DNA of 64,000 nt from Pseudisothecium myosuroides (GCA_951799445.1 OX637293.1:12400001-12464000), one strand, 5' to 3'. Numbered from the stretch's first letter, positions 35,888-47,563 are shown. The notes: generated from the sequence alone by a model not told the origin. A program made the numbers and translations.

Positions 35888-36449
35888 TCCTCCCTTCGTC
35901 CCATAATGATCTTCCTGTTAGCCTTAAATTTTTGTCCTAGAATGATCTTTCTATTGCACTTTGTGATGTTGGAATAGGTCAAATTTGGCTTTTGATTGCT
36001 TTTCAGGACTAGCAAAAAAACTGTAGTTTTTCCTCCATCTATGCAATCATCAATCAAAAGACAAATGAAATGATTGGAGGGATCAATCAACATTATTTGT
36101 TCTTATTTTTTGCATCTCTTTGAGTATTTCCCAATTGAAGGAGATGAAGCTTTGGGAGGTGAAATAGAAGTCCAAACATAGTCTTGGGCACGTACTAAGT
36201 GCCCATAAAATGAAAACCTCACACTCAACAATTAAATGTCTAGTGGTGCTCTTTAAAAATGCCTCCAAAATTCCACTTTTCAATACTCCAAAACTATAAT
36301 TTGAAAAGGGCTTTGAAGCTCAAAGTTTCTTAAACACTAGGAGTGCACCAAACTCTACTCACAATGTAAAATAAGCCTTCAAAATGTTATTTTTAGCCTT
36401 AATTTGGAACATTTTGTCCAACAAGAAGATCATTTTGGGACGGAGGTAG
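35888..36449. mobile_element. Stowaway-type MITE, 562 bp, TA flanks
   Basis: Left end CTCCCTTCGTCCCATAATGA and the inverse of the right end, CTACCTCCGTCCCAAAATGA, match the plant Stowaway consensus (CTCCCTCCGT..). TA flanks both ends. The interior is non-coding, although minus frames at 35878-36093 and 36083-36283 overlap it. Its right half is included in the later duplication at 37553-37927. Confidence 0.75.
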
Positions 36450-37927
36450 TACGATTTTTCTTGTAACTACATCAACCATGCATGCTCACTGTGCTTGCTT
36501 TTGAACATTCAATACTTTAGAACTTTTTATGATGTCTACGGGTGGATGTTTGTTGCCATCAAAGTGCGTTGCTACTACACTAGCTAAAGCTAGCTTCCAA
36601 ATCTAGCTACAAGTAATGCACTAATTAATCCCTAAAGTTCCATGAATATGTTTCACCGAAAACACTCAAAAATTGCCATTTTTAGTACAAGTACCAAATT
36701 CTTGAAAAAAAACTTTTTTGACACATGTAACCGTAGGATCTTAAAGTAAACTAGTTTTAGAAGATGTGGAAAAAAAATTCAGAATTTTCCACCATGCAGA
36801 TTGGAAGATATTAGCATTTGAATTGGCAAAAATCCTTTTTTTGTCCCTGCGAAAAACAGGGCAGCTGCACCTCACAAGGTCACATTTGTATGAAAAAATG
36901 TCCAAAATGGTGGTGCTTCTTTGAATTCTTTTTTCTAAACAAGTTGGATACACGCTTAAAAAATTGCAAATCATTTGGAATTGTACAATATATACAAAAA
37001 AAATAGTAAGTAGAAAAAAGTAGAGAATGATTCAAAACACTAAATTGTTAAGGATTTAATTATGGAAATGAAAAATGTCAATCCCAATGGTTGTAATGTT
37101 GTAATAAACAACCTACATCCTATGAATTTTTTTTTTCCAAAAAATATTAAAAATTGAGTTAAATAAACAACTTCAAAGTTTATTTCAGAGTAGAGAATCC
37201 ATAACTGCCCGCAAACTAAAAAACCTCATAACTTTTGACTCATTGGTCGAAATGGAATGATTAAAAGCTTTCCACATATATATAACTCTAGAAAACCAAT
37301 TTCAAATTTTTATTTTTGAAAAAAATGTTTTTTTCTAATCTGCCTGGACTGCCAATTTACAAAAGAAAATAACATATTTGGCCATAATTTTTTACTCCTA
37401 TTTCCAAATGTCATGAAATTTAGTGCATATGAAAGATGTTCTTTGCGCCCACATTCTATTAAAATTTTAGCTTAAAATATGGAAATCTCTAATCACACGT
37501 ACCTGCCCAAAATTTCCATACAGCCAGAAAATGCATGCCGGTCCTTTAGGGGTTAAAAATGCCTCCAAAATTCCACTTTTCAATACTCCAAAACTATAAT
37601 TTGAAAAGGGCTTTGAAGCTCAAAGTTTCTTAAACACTAGGAGTGCACCAAACTCTACTCACAATGTAAAATAAGTCTTTGAAATGTTATTTTTAGCCTT
37701 AATTTGGAACATTTGTCCAACAAGAAGATCATTTTGGGACAGAGGTAGTACGATTTTTCTTGTAACTACATCAACCATGCATGCTCACTGTGCTTGCCCT
37801 TGAACATTCAATAATTTATAACTTTTTATGATTTCTACGGGTGGATGTTTGTTGCCATCAAAGTGCACTGCTACTACACTAGCTAAAGCTAGCTTTCAAA
37901 TCTAGCTACAAGTAATGCACTAATTAA
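36253..37927. repeat. Direct duplication of about 375 bp bracketing a family P element
   Basis: Segment 36253-36628 and segment 37553-37927 are about 97 percent identical by eye. Each begins and ends exactly at a TTAA. The family P element 36629-37552 lies between them, so the order is segment, element, segment, with shared TTAA tetranucleotides at every junction. Confidence 0.85.
36629..37552. mobile_element. Family P element, 924 bp, TTAA flanks
   Basis: Left TTAA then TCCCTAAAGTTCC; right GGTCCTTTAGGGG then TTAA (37553-37556). The interior shares CACTCAAAAATTGCCATTTT, ATTGGAAGATATTAGC and CATTTGGAATTGTACAA blocks with the copies at 34314 and 57510. Non-coding. Confidence 0.8.
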
Positions 37928-39088
37928 TGTTATTTCTATTTGGAGGCTAAGCCTCTAAGCAATGGACTCCTCTAAGCACTACAATTTGTTTTAAATGCCC
38001 ACCTATAGACTATGCAAATAAGATCATAAACTACCTAAACTGGGACCTAAACTCACAACCAATGATTGCCAAATGAACTCACAACCATACACCATGTAAT
38101 CCAAGTATTCAATTCAAAATAGCATTTATAGATACTTAAGGACAACGGGCAATTAGCCCTAAGCCTTCAATACATCAACAAAAATGTTTTTTCCAAGTCA
38201 AGCAATATACTCAATTCACAACCTAGAGGGAAGTTGGCCCTCTTTCCCTAAATTGGCCACTCCATTTTTGTCCTTGCTTTAATTTTAGAGAGCCTTAGCT
38301 TTTTGAAAAGTTGACTTGCAAATTTACCTCTTCCAAAATATTCAACTCTTTTTGCCTCATCATTCTCCTAATTTTGTTCAACTAAATTGCAAATCTACCT
38401 CCTCCCTAGAATTAAGCTCTTTTCTATTCACCATTCTCCTTTTTCAATTGTCAAAATCAACATTCTCACTCAAAGTTGGCAATATAACTCCTTACACTAA
38501 AATGGCCACCCATTCCTCATCCTTATTTGATTTTGGGCAAGCTTTAAGTTTTTAAAAGCCTATAGAAAGACCTAAAACCACTCAAAATCTCAGCACCTAA
38601 TTATCTTCCTACTCAAAGATTCTCTATAAGTGATCTTCGCTTAACACTAAGCCAAATCATGAGTGAGAGGGGGGGTTCAAACCCTCCTATTCATTTTTCC
38701 TATTCCTTTCCCACCCAATGTAAAAATCTACTCAACAAATTTATTAAACCAACTCCCTCATTTAATCTCCATAGTATTTTTAATACTAAAAAAGATTCAT
38801 CTTCTAATTTCTAGAGAAGGAAGGCAAGCAAACCCTCTATGAGAGAATAAAACAAGTGAGAGAGCTAACCCTAATTTTCCTCATCTAATACCTCCTTAAC
38901 ATTCTAACCTTCATCCACTTACTAATTCATCCCTACTCTAATTTATCATAATCTACAATAATTTATATTTTTTCCTCCTTTTTTAGAGCAACTTCCACTA
39001 TGTTAGTGTCCTAGTATTTTTCCTAATCTTCCTAGTTAGTTTGGTATTTTTTGTAATTGCATTTTCTATCCTTGTTCACTTCTAACGC
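37928..39088. other. Unassigned AT-rich spacer
   Basis: No gene recognised. A 79-codon frame at 38316-38555 is low complexity. C- and T-rich pyrimidine words dominate the plus strand from 38200 to 39060. Confidence 0.4.
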
Positions 39089-39293
39089 TACCTTACACGA
39101 AGGTCAGATTCGGACATAAATTAAGTATTTTTTGGGATGTCTAAATTTTTGAAAATATTACAAGTGAAAATTTTGGAAGATTACAAGTGAATTTCTGGAA
39201 TATCCTAGTATATACCACCTGCCAAACCCATTTGCGCACCAAAAGTAAAGTTTTTCGGTACTCAAGTGCCAAATCAGACCTTCACGTACAGTA
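39089..39293. mobile_element. TA-flanked MITE, 205 bp, copy 2
   Basis: Same length and order as 18601-18805, sharing GGGATGTCTAAATTTTTGAA, ATTACAAGTGAATTTCTGGA and ATACCACCTGCC. Ends TACCTTACACGAAGGTCAGA and the inverse of TCAGACCTTCACGTACAGTA. It is more diverged at its left terminus than copy 1. Confidence 0.75.
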
Positions 39294-39459
39294 ATTCCTA
39301 GTTGTAGTAATTTGTTTCCTAATTCTACAAAATTTCACCATTTTCCTAATTTTTCTAGTTGCCCATTTTTTATTTAATGTTTTTTCCATTTAAAAGTCCC
39401 AATTTCCCCCTAGAATTTCTCCATTATTCTCACATAGTGGAATTCATTAAATTACACAC

Positions 39460-42400
39460 TGTCGTACGCGCAATCTAGGCGTAAGTATCCTTAACACCAA
39501 AAAGATGATAAGATAACACGAAATATCGTCCCAGGAGATTCTAGTATGTTTTGGCAAGCTAAGGAGTATCCGGGTCTTTATCAAAACAACAAAACCCAAG
39601 CAACACCTCTTTCTTTTCCTATTTCTGACATAATGGTCTTCCGGATCCCAATCCGGATCTATCCCTTTTTGGTTTCCGATTTGATCCGGATTCCGGGTCT
39701 CACTTCTTAACTTCGACTGGTTTTCTACTCCCTTGTTTTACCCTCAGGGTATCCGCATTTGATCTTTAGAGGGGTAGGAACGCACCACTCATAGACATCT
39801 ATTTCTCTGCACAAAACTTCACACAAAACAATCTTAACCGAGTTTTTATTGTAGAATAGAGAAAGTAATAATCCTCACAATTCCCCGGGTAGCTTGCCCG
39901 GAAAACAGGTCACTCAGAATTGCATCCTTCCGCTTCTACTACAACAACAGATCAAGACAGCCGGAACTGAAAGAGATTCGTGCATCTATCTACCAGACTA
40001 ATCCTATGGTTGGCAGACCTTCTGGTGAGTGGGGATTTTCCGCTGGCGGTCGCTTATCTCCGCTCGGAACCCTCCCTGGATTCTGGACTCGCATCCGCAC
40101 CACTCCTTAGAACCGGATCACCGTTACGGCAATTTAAAGGTACCGCGCTCAAGTCCTTACTCACAAGTCTAGTAAAGTTTCCTCACAAACTTACTCGCTC
40201 AAATCAGGTCCAACTAATTCTCAACCCGGATTCCCCCTCACCCGCCCTCTCTCACACTTTTGACACTCCATAAACAACTCAAGAAAACGCACACATAGCC
40301 AAAAATCCGAATGTCCACTTAGTGGCTCAGATTAGAGAAAAGGAAATATGAACATAAACTAATGCACATAAAATGGGCAAGGATGGAATGAGAGGGCAAC
40401 AAGCTGCCCTCCACTTAAAAACCCAAACAAAAAGCCAAAAAGGGCACACTTGAAATCCAGGTGACCAATCAGTAACTAACCGCATTATCCGGAAAGTTCA
40501 ACTACTCCTAAGAATCCGGAACCGGGCCCCACGCACGGAAAATCCGCTCCAGATTTAAAATCCTAACTACTGCAAACATACTAACTAACTACTTTCCTCG
40601 CTTTGATTTCTTCGCGCTGCTACTCGGCCTTGCAGGTGGCTTCCTGTTCGGTTTCGGTGGGGTGATCTTCGTTGCAGCCCGGGTTGATATCTTCCGTTTG
40701 ATCGGCGGTGGGTCGTCATCTGAAGCCGTCTCATCCCCGGAAGTGAATTCCCCCTTCTCGGACTCCTGGATCATCTCCACTCTGGTCTCTCTCTCTGGTG
40801 AATCGTCCAGCTGAATCGGTGTTGTATTCTTCTTGGGCGATACCTTTTGCATATGAGGGAAGTCGACCGGATTGGTCCGAGCCGGGTTTGACAAGGCCTC
40901 CATCCGATGGATTAAATCGCTCCGGACGGATGTTCCGGATGTCGGGATGGTACTCCCTGCTACTACCGGAATCGACTGGATACTCCTCATATGGCCCAAC
41001 TTAGTAGCCTTCATCTGGATCCGTGTTTGACTGGAAGTCGGTTTTGGGGATGGCCGTAGAATGATCTCCGGCCCCGGCTTCTGGGGCATCTTCAACAAGT
41101 CGACGTTGGGCAGCTCCGGAAAGTGGGTGAAGTCCAAGGGCTTGTTTGGGTCGAGGTGCCCCAACAGTTGCGCCATCTCCTTCAAAAAAATTTCCATCCG
41201 GGCCTGGAAGTCCACCAAGATAGTTACCACCTTGGACCCGGATAAGTGGCCTGTGCCACTCAGCTGATTGCTGAAGAGTCGAGATTTGATCACAGCTTCC
41301 GAGGGCTGCTCCACCAACACGGTCAAATTGTGGACAAATTGGAGAGCTTCCGACTCCTTCTGCCGTGCAACTGCGGCATCCGTCTCCGCCCAATTCACCC
41401 GACCTAACAGGTCATCCCTTTCTTTCTCCACGCTCTTGATCCGCTCGTCCTTCTCACGAAGCAGATCCGGGTTCGGTAGTCGCCGGATCTCCTTTATAAT
41501 ATCTTCCGACTCCACCTTCAGCTCCGCAGCAATCCCTAGGATCATATCTGACATCCCTAAATGCATGTGCTTAGCCTCCTCCATCCACTGTGTTCCGACG
41601 TCGAAGAAGTCCGACTGTAGTTCCGATCCCGGGGGCTGACTCGGCTCTCCTTTTTCCGGGGTCGACTGTTCCACCTTCGAGTTCGGATCGGTCGACTTCC
41701 TTCTCTTCTCCCGTTTGTCGACCAAGTCCTGCTGTTGCGGTTCTTCTTCATCGTCTTCATCTTCTTCTTCTTCCTCCTCCTCTCCCTCGATTGGAGTATC
41801 CGGTGGAATTTCGTGCGTGAGACCATACTTAACTATTTCTAATCCGGTGTTGTAAATCACCACCTCTTCACCAGTCAACACCTCCTGATGGTGGTATAGG
41901 TGAAACAGATACGGACTGAGAAGACTCGGCTTCCCCTTCCCTACGTGCGACACCAATTTCTTCACTATACCTGCTAGGACTTTCCCCTAGTGGACTACCT
42001 TATCTTCTAAAGCCCCAAAGATAATGTTGGCCACCGTAACCGTAACTCGGGTGGGCTTTTCCGGATACAAGATCGCAATAAAAAATTCCAGCATCCGTTT
42101 CTGCCTAGCGTCCTTACAGTCACTCACGGGGTATCCGTCCTTAGTGGTAACCGGATTACAGAACTTCCCAATCCCGTACTTCTCTACCCGAGAACCTAAT
42201 CCGGACCCGTTCTTCTCGAACCCGTATACTTCAGCCCATACATCCGCCGTCCATGCTCCGGGTTGGCCTCTCACAGTCAACTCAAACTGATTTGGGACCC
42301 CTGAGATCAGCTGCTCCAGCATCTCCGGGTCCTTCACATTCCATGGCCGGTGGATCAAACCTACGCACCCCATCCGGGTCAGATCTGTCTCTAATTCTTT

Positions 42401-42870
42401 CCGAAAAGTCGGGTCGGTGGAAATGGCCGGCCTAACTATCCGAGCTGTGACGGAAGGCCGACGCGCTACCGGGTTGCTAGACTCCGCCATAGTTCACCGA
42501 CACCGACTACTAAATCCGGTGCAATCAGCACCGACCTCACCCGTCTCTCCCTATCGCGATCTCTAACTCACCACTCTTTCTCTTAGCTAAGTGCGCAAGA
42601 CAATCAGCAAAGTGAAGATGAGGAAGATTAGGTCTGGCGACGGTTTAAGTACTAGTCGAGCTGCCAACCGTTCCCCTTGGCGAACGGAAAGAGGTCCGTT
42701 CCCGTAGCGGTTCCCTAGCAGCGTAGGTCGGATACCTATTCCGTAGCTCGTTCCGATCCGACCTAACTCGGATGTAAGATCCGTTCCTGCTCTCGAAAGA
42801 ACCCGGTTTAAAGGATCTGGAATCTCGGATTCTAACTATCCGAAATTTATCTGTATCCGGATCTAATTTC
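39460..42870 (-). mobile_element. GC-richer retroelement-like block with gag-like gene
   Basis: Composition shifts sharply from about 30 to about 48 percent GC, with many TCCGGA words. It holds the 633-codon gag-like frame on the minus strand, a leader at about 42491-42870 and a long non-coding 3' part (39460-40588). The left end begins TGTCGTACGCGCAATCTAGG, reminiscent of the TG-initial ends of plant LTR elements. However, no matching second LTR, primer-binding site, protease, integrase or reverse transcriptase was found. A possible 9-bp duplication TCATTAAAT occurs at 39444-39452 and 43010-43018. Best read as a deleted (non-autonomous) retroelement; boundaries are uncertain. Confidence 0.45.
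40589..42490 (-). pseudogene. Gag-like / plant-transposon-protein-like frame, one internal amber
   Basis: Read from the ATG at 42490, 167 codons end in TAG (41987-41989). The same frame then stays open for 465 more codons to a stop at 40589, so one substitution (probably TGG to TAG) splits a 632-residue protein. N-terminal part: a globular domain with RRPSVTARIVRP, PGAWTADVWAEVYGF and ARQKRMLEFFIAILYPEKPT, resembling the putative plant transposon protein domain seen in gag-like plant proteins (similarity from memory). Middle: a strongly acidic run (around residues 230-245), Q/K-rich linker, then a predicted coiled coil with LREKDERIKSVEKERDDLLG. C-terminus: a basic tail with KRKISTRAATK and SSSAKKSKRGK, nuclear-signal-like. 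There is no zinc knuckle. Function is inferred only. Confidence 0.6.
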
Positions 42871-43504
42871 TTACTTCTTACCAAAGTTTTGAAATTTTTG
42901 CCTTACTTCTATCCTATTCCTATGCTATTTTTCTTTATTCTAAGTTTCCGTACTCCCACACACACCATTGTCCTATAATTCCCAATACTACCGGTACCTG
43001 TTGGAAAACTCATTAAATCATTGTTATGGATTAATTCTTCCTACTAATAATTTCTATCTTACAATTTCCTACTATTTGTCTTAATTTTTCTAGATTTAAA
43101 TCGTGAGTCAATGTAGTGGTCTACATGCTTCATTTGAGTGGTTTTAACATTTTATGACTTTAGTTGAAACACCTCATGTGTGGTGGCTTCAAAATTCCAT
43201 GGCTTTAGTCTTGTTTCTTCCATAAATGCCCCCTATATTTGTTAGTACAAAAATCAATGCCCCCCTTATTACAAAAAAAAGCAAAAAAATCATATAAACC
43301 AATTCCAACTTGGAAGTTGTCAAGAAAGGAAGTTAAATTTTTTTATTGTGTTGATGCATACATGATCCATTTGTGAGACTAGGTTCATGACAAAACCTTG
43401 GAATCGAAGTTACGTGATTAAATTATAAAATTTGAAGCCATGATTGTTTTACATCTTTCTTGTTTATCCTTTAATTTTCTTTGGAAAGTGTTGTTTTTAT
43501 AGTG
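42871..43504. other. Unassigned spacer
   Basis: Returns to AT-rich composition. No gene or repeat ends recognised, apart from the possible TCATTAAAT duplication at 43010. Confidence 0.4.
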
Positions 43505-44265
43505 GGTTAGTTGCAAGAAACACTTCACGTTTTTATGTCAAAAATGTAGTTTCTAGTCATAAGACTGGCAGTACTATGCAATACTACCAATACTATGTAT
43601 TAGAAGTGCGCACCCCAGCAAATCTAAACCGTCGATTCATGGCACCTGCAGATCTAAAACGTTGATTCAATACTATGCAGTATTATATAGTACTATAGAC
43701 AGCTATAAAGTACTACAGAAGTCACTGGGAGCAAAAAATAGCAGAAAAGGGTCTCTTGAGTTTTTCATTTTTAGTAATTCAAAAAAATATATAAATTTTA
43801 AAATTAAAAAAAACATTTTGCTAGAGAAGATTGTGCTTACATTGCAATAAAGAATTCATCTAGGAATTTTTTTCCCTCTTCATAGCATTTGCGCAAAGGA
43901 AGATCACTTTGACCCCATGTGTGCAATTGATATGTTGCTATTTTCATAAAAACTCATTGTTAGTCCTTGTAATGTTAGTAGACCTCCAACATGTCCAATT
44001 TGTGACTTCAAATTCGCATTTTTGGGTCAAAAATAGGACTATAAAAACCCAAAATGGACAAGCTAGACACCCAATTGAGGGCGGGTTAAAAAAATAAAAT
44101 AATTTGAATTTTTTGAAAAATTTACTTAATGTCTGAAACTACCACATGTACCTTCAATCCAAATTTCACACAATATGGATAAACAATGCAATAGTTATGA
44201 GCAAAAAAACACCCATCCAATGGCAAGGGGACAAGAAAGAGGACAAGTGTTTCTTGCAATGACGC
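43505..44265. mobile_element. Family A element, 761 bp, 4-bp TSD AGTG
   Basis: Begins GGTTAGTTGCAAGAAACACT and ends with AGTGTTTCTTGCAATGACGC. AGTG flanks both sides (43501-43504 and 44266-44269). The interior differs from other copies at 43560-43720, where short CTATGCAGTA-type repetition occurs. Non-coding. Confidence 0.7.
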
Positions 44266-44980
44266 AGTGCGCCGTTTTTGTGTGTGTCTTTTGATCTTCC
44301 AATTCATTTCCATTGCTTTAGATTACGTTTTACAATACCATTTCTGTCCTAAACATCCTTTAATCCACCTATTTATGAGCCTGGTTTTTTAAGTCAAAAG
44401 CATACTTTAGGAATTACAAATTTATAAAAAAATATTGAAATATTTTCCGACTTTAGTGACAATCTTTTGATTGGCAATAGTTTTTACAATTTTTTATGTA
44501 GTGACATATGTTGGGTCCATTTTATTATGCATTGGCATATGTAGGGACTACTTATAAGATTTAGGAAAGTGTTGCAAATTTGAATGGAAGCGAAACGATT
44601 GAAGCCATGCAATATAGTTTGAAGTCATAACTTTTTGACATTGTTTTAGTTTATCTTTTCATCTATTTCAACTTTGGATTTGGTGCCACAATTAATTGGT
44701 GTCTTTTGATATAAACTATAAAATGTATCATTTTCATATACAGTCCAACTTCCCTTACTGTATGGGAACAGTGGGGAGTACTTTTTAGCTATATGCACAT
44801 AAAGAAGTTCAAGTGTCAAAGGCCAATTGATTAAACATGCTCATGAAGTACAGTATTTGTGTTTGATTGGTTCAATTTGGTTGTTCAACTAAGAAAATCA
44901 ATGATATCAGACATAATCAACTCCATTAATGGTTTGTGTAGTAGACTTTATGCACATAAGGAGTATGCAAATGTAGAACT
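44266..44980. other. Unassigned AT-rich spacer
   Basis: No recognised feature. Confidence 0.4.
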
Positions 44981-45229
44981 GGGTGATTGCACGAAACACC
45001 TGTCAGTTTTGTTGCATTTTGAACAGTACTCATGAGTTTTTTCTGGAGTACTTTAAAAATAGAAAAATAATTTCTAAATTCTTAAAAAAAATATAACTAA
45101 TGTATACACCTTTAAGATGAAGGTAACCACCAAAGGAAATGCATAGAAAAATTCTTTAAGTTGGAAAACTAGAAAAGTGCCAAATCTCAAGAAAATAGAT
45201 ACTTTGATGTTTTAATTAGTTAAAAATAG

Positions 45230-45260
45230 AAAATAAAATAAAATAAAATAAAATAAAATA
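45230..45260. repeat. AAATA microsatellite
   Basis: Six or so AAATA units inside the left part of the long family A element. Confidence 0.9.
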
Positions 45261-45313
45261 GTCCATTTGTATCAACTCTATGGGTTGAAGTAGGCATGCA
45301 TGAATTCTGAGTA

Positions 45314-45504
45314 CAAATTTTTGTTACCGCTTTTTTGATTTTTTTTTTGGGGGGGGGGCGATTGACCCAAAACGGGGGTACCGCGAGGGAGTCCAAATAC
45401 CCCTTTCGGATCCGAACGGGGTATTTGGACTCCCTCGCGGTACCCCCATTTTGGGTCAATCGCTCCCCCCCCAAAAAAATCAAAAAAGTGGTAACAAAAA
45501 TTTG
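45314..45504. repeat. Near-perfect 191-bp palindrome
   Basis: Two 90-nt arms are inverse copies with a handful of mismatches and length changes in G/C and T/A runs. The centre at 45404-45415 is TTCGGATCCGAA, itself palindromic. The ends read CAAATTTTTGTTACCGC and its inverse. The long frames at 45220-45483 and 45335-45607 encode almost the same peptide because of the symmetry and are not genes. Confidence 0.9.
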
Positions 45505-45723
45505 TTGTTTTCTGTTTTTTAAATCAAATTGGGTAGTAGTTGCAATGTTACTTTGTAGAGGAAGAACATATATGTATGTATTTTATTTTGAGCATTGGAA
45601 TGATTAAATAGAATTTCATTTGAACTAGATATGAACTAAGTTGTTTGAGTTCATAGGGATTTAAGCTTTGATGTATGAAATGTAACTAGTGAAATCATGT
45701 TTTTTTGGAATGGCTTGTAGGAT

Positions 45724-46416
45724 TTGAGTTTGGAGGAGCTGGCGGACATGCCTTCGTGCAACTTGTCGGAAAGAATTCATAACAAGTGGCTTCAAATGTC
45801 CGGCAACAGAGGCAACAATTTGTTTGACGCCACTTGCAATGACAGTATTCGAGCATGGTCACAGATGACAAACAATTGTGCTTACTTAAAAGGACATACA
45901 TGTGGATCTGGTCCATCCAAGGGGGAATTGAAATTGAGAGCTATACGACGAAGTGGAGATCCAAAAAAAATGGCAGAGGAGCTGAATACATTACCTGGAG
46001 CTGAGGGTGTTGGAACTCACATACCACATTTGGAAGGTGAAGAAATCTTTGGAAGCACGAAGAGGAAGTTGGACGTTCTGATCGGCGATGCAGGAGATTC
46101 ACATCGACCTAACAAAGTCAATTTTTCTCAACCTCGTGTACAAACAAGGTCGACTACGGCTGTATTGGAGACTTCAACGGACAAGGAAAGCAGACTGAGA
46201 TACAACCATCCCAACATGTTACTCTTGCATTTGAAAGCGATTGCGATACGTCAAAGTGGCACACTGCAAGGATTAGCCACAAATCGAACGCCAAATGTCA
46301 ACTTATCAAGCTCAGCAACGGACGTCCAACATCAAGTGCACTGCCAAAATTGCAAGAGGACGGAAGGGCACCCCTACTCCCACGTATCGTGGGAGAAAGG
46401 AAGACTACGGGACTAA
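45724..46416 (+). pseudogene. Transposase-like fragment upstream of a SWIM domain
   Basis: An open frame of 230 codons, in frame back to an AG acceptor-like site at 45719-45720. It carries LSERIHNKWLQMSGNRGNNL followed by RAWSQMTNNCAYLKG, a pattern I associate with the C-terminal region of large plant MULE-like or related transposases, and ends with a cysteine pair (CQNCKRTEGH) that resembles a decayed zinc knuckle. After the stop at 46414-46416, another frame (about 46455-46620) reads RPEVPEVWHVLTGTNLNREG. This suggests a single ancestral protein broken by frameshifts, or lost introns. The catalytic DDE domain is not present. Confidence 0.5.
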
Positions 46417-46633
46417 GCGAGAAGTCGTGGCAGATTTCTAGTTTTGTTGGGATGATATTGAACGGTGTGTAAAAGGTACAAAGCGCAAGTACGTTATTGA
46501 TAGGCCCGAGGTGCCCGAGGTTTGGCATGTTTTGACAGGGACCAACCTCAATCGAGAGGGGACACATTATCTACAACATGCTGGCTTCCATCTCCAAGAG
46601 CGCCCTACATTGTTGCCACAATGACTCTTCAAC

Positions 46634-47107
46634 ATGTCTAACATATTCAAAAGTGTCTTGTATGATCAACCGTTGCCACAAGATACGGGTGTGTATCCGA
46701 CGGTTAGGAACAACCAAACCATACAAAGAAATGCAAGTATAGAGCAACGAAACAAGTGGGAGAGTGTTGAAAACGTGAAAGGGGAAATTGTGGAAGTGAC
46801 CTTGCTTCCTTTTCCAGACCTAGGTACAATAGTGTCAGTGGAGACCGGGACAAACCCAAACAAAAATGTGTACCGAATTACATTGGGTATGTTTCCCTCG
46901 TGCACATGCCCGGACTTTGTTCAAATGTTTGTTTCCGCTATTGGAGGGCGTCAGGCATATGTGAATTGCAAACACTTGTACTACCTATACCGATATTTTT
47001 TCAAGATGGACATGCACAATGACCAATACATTCATGCACCCAGTTATAGCTTCAACGACCTGAAGCTTCTTTTACTTCGAGTAGGAATCATGAGTGTTCT
47101 AGAGTAG
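46634..47107 (+). pseudogene. SWIM zinc-finger domain fragment, transposase-related
   Basis: A 157-codon frame. Residues around 95-120 give the SWIM signature: CTCPDF (C-x-C), then NCKHLYYLYRYFF (C-x-H) 25 or so residues later. SWIM domains accompany MULE-type transposases and FAR1-like plant proteins derived from them. It follows the 45724-46416 frame within 220 bp on the same strand and sits inside the long family A element, so it is probably the C-terminal part of that element's own or captured transposase. The order of a knuckle-like motif before SWIM is unusual for MULEs. The ATG at 46634 is probably internal. Confidence 0.6.
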
Positions 47108-47563
47108 AGGTGGCCACATTGTTGTATGTACTTCATTTGTATTGAATTAATTTTAAATTGGTACGACTGAAATGATTTTACTTGTATGGAATAAAAAATG
47201 TTATGCTTTCATGAAGTATGGGAATATGTATCACTTGTAAAATGTTCTAGAATAAGAAGGTATGAAAGGTCAACAACTACGATGGTGACCCCTAATCTTG
47301 TAACGGAAGTATGAATATGAATATGAAATCAATTCATCAATTCATGGTTTTTTTTGTTTCTATTCCATTGTTTTCACATCCTTTTTTATTTCAATTTTTC
47401 CTTTCTCTTTGCCTTCCCTTTCTATTCTTATCCATTCCTTTGTCTTTGAGTTTTCCCTTTGTTTTTTCTTCACTTTTCATTTTTTTAAAACTTTTCTCAT
47501 TGATTTAATTTTTTTAAATCTTTTGGAAGACGTCTTCTGCATTTTATAATTGTTTATTCACAA

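Noticed and set aside
40798..42435. Several plus- and minus-frame ORFs of 60-130 codons across the gag-like gene
   Set aside because: Shadows of the 633-codon minus frame.
39460..42870. Complete LTR retrotransposon
   Set aside because: No direct terminal repeats, primer-binding site or pol domains were found; kept only as a retroelement-like block.
45220..45607. Overlapping 87- and 90-codon frames on opposite strands encoding nearly the same peptide
   Set aside because: They are the two readings of the 191-bp palindrome; the symmetry, not selection, makes the peptides match.
47311..47508. 65-codon plus frame after the SWIM fragment
   Set aside because: Phe/Leu/Ser-rich translation of a pyrimidine-rich tract with no domain.
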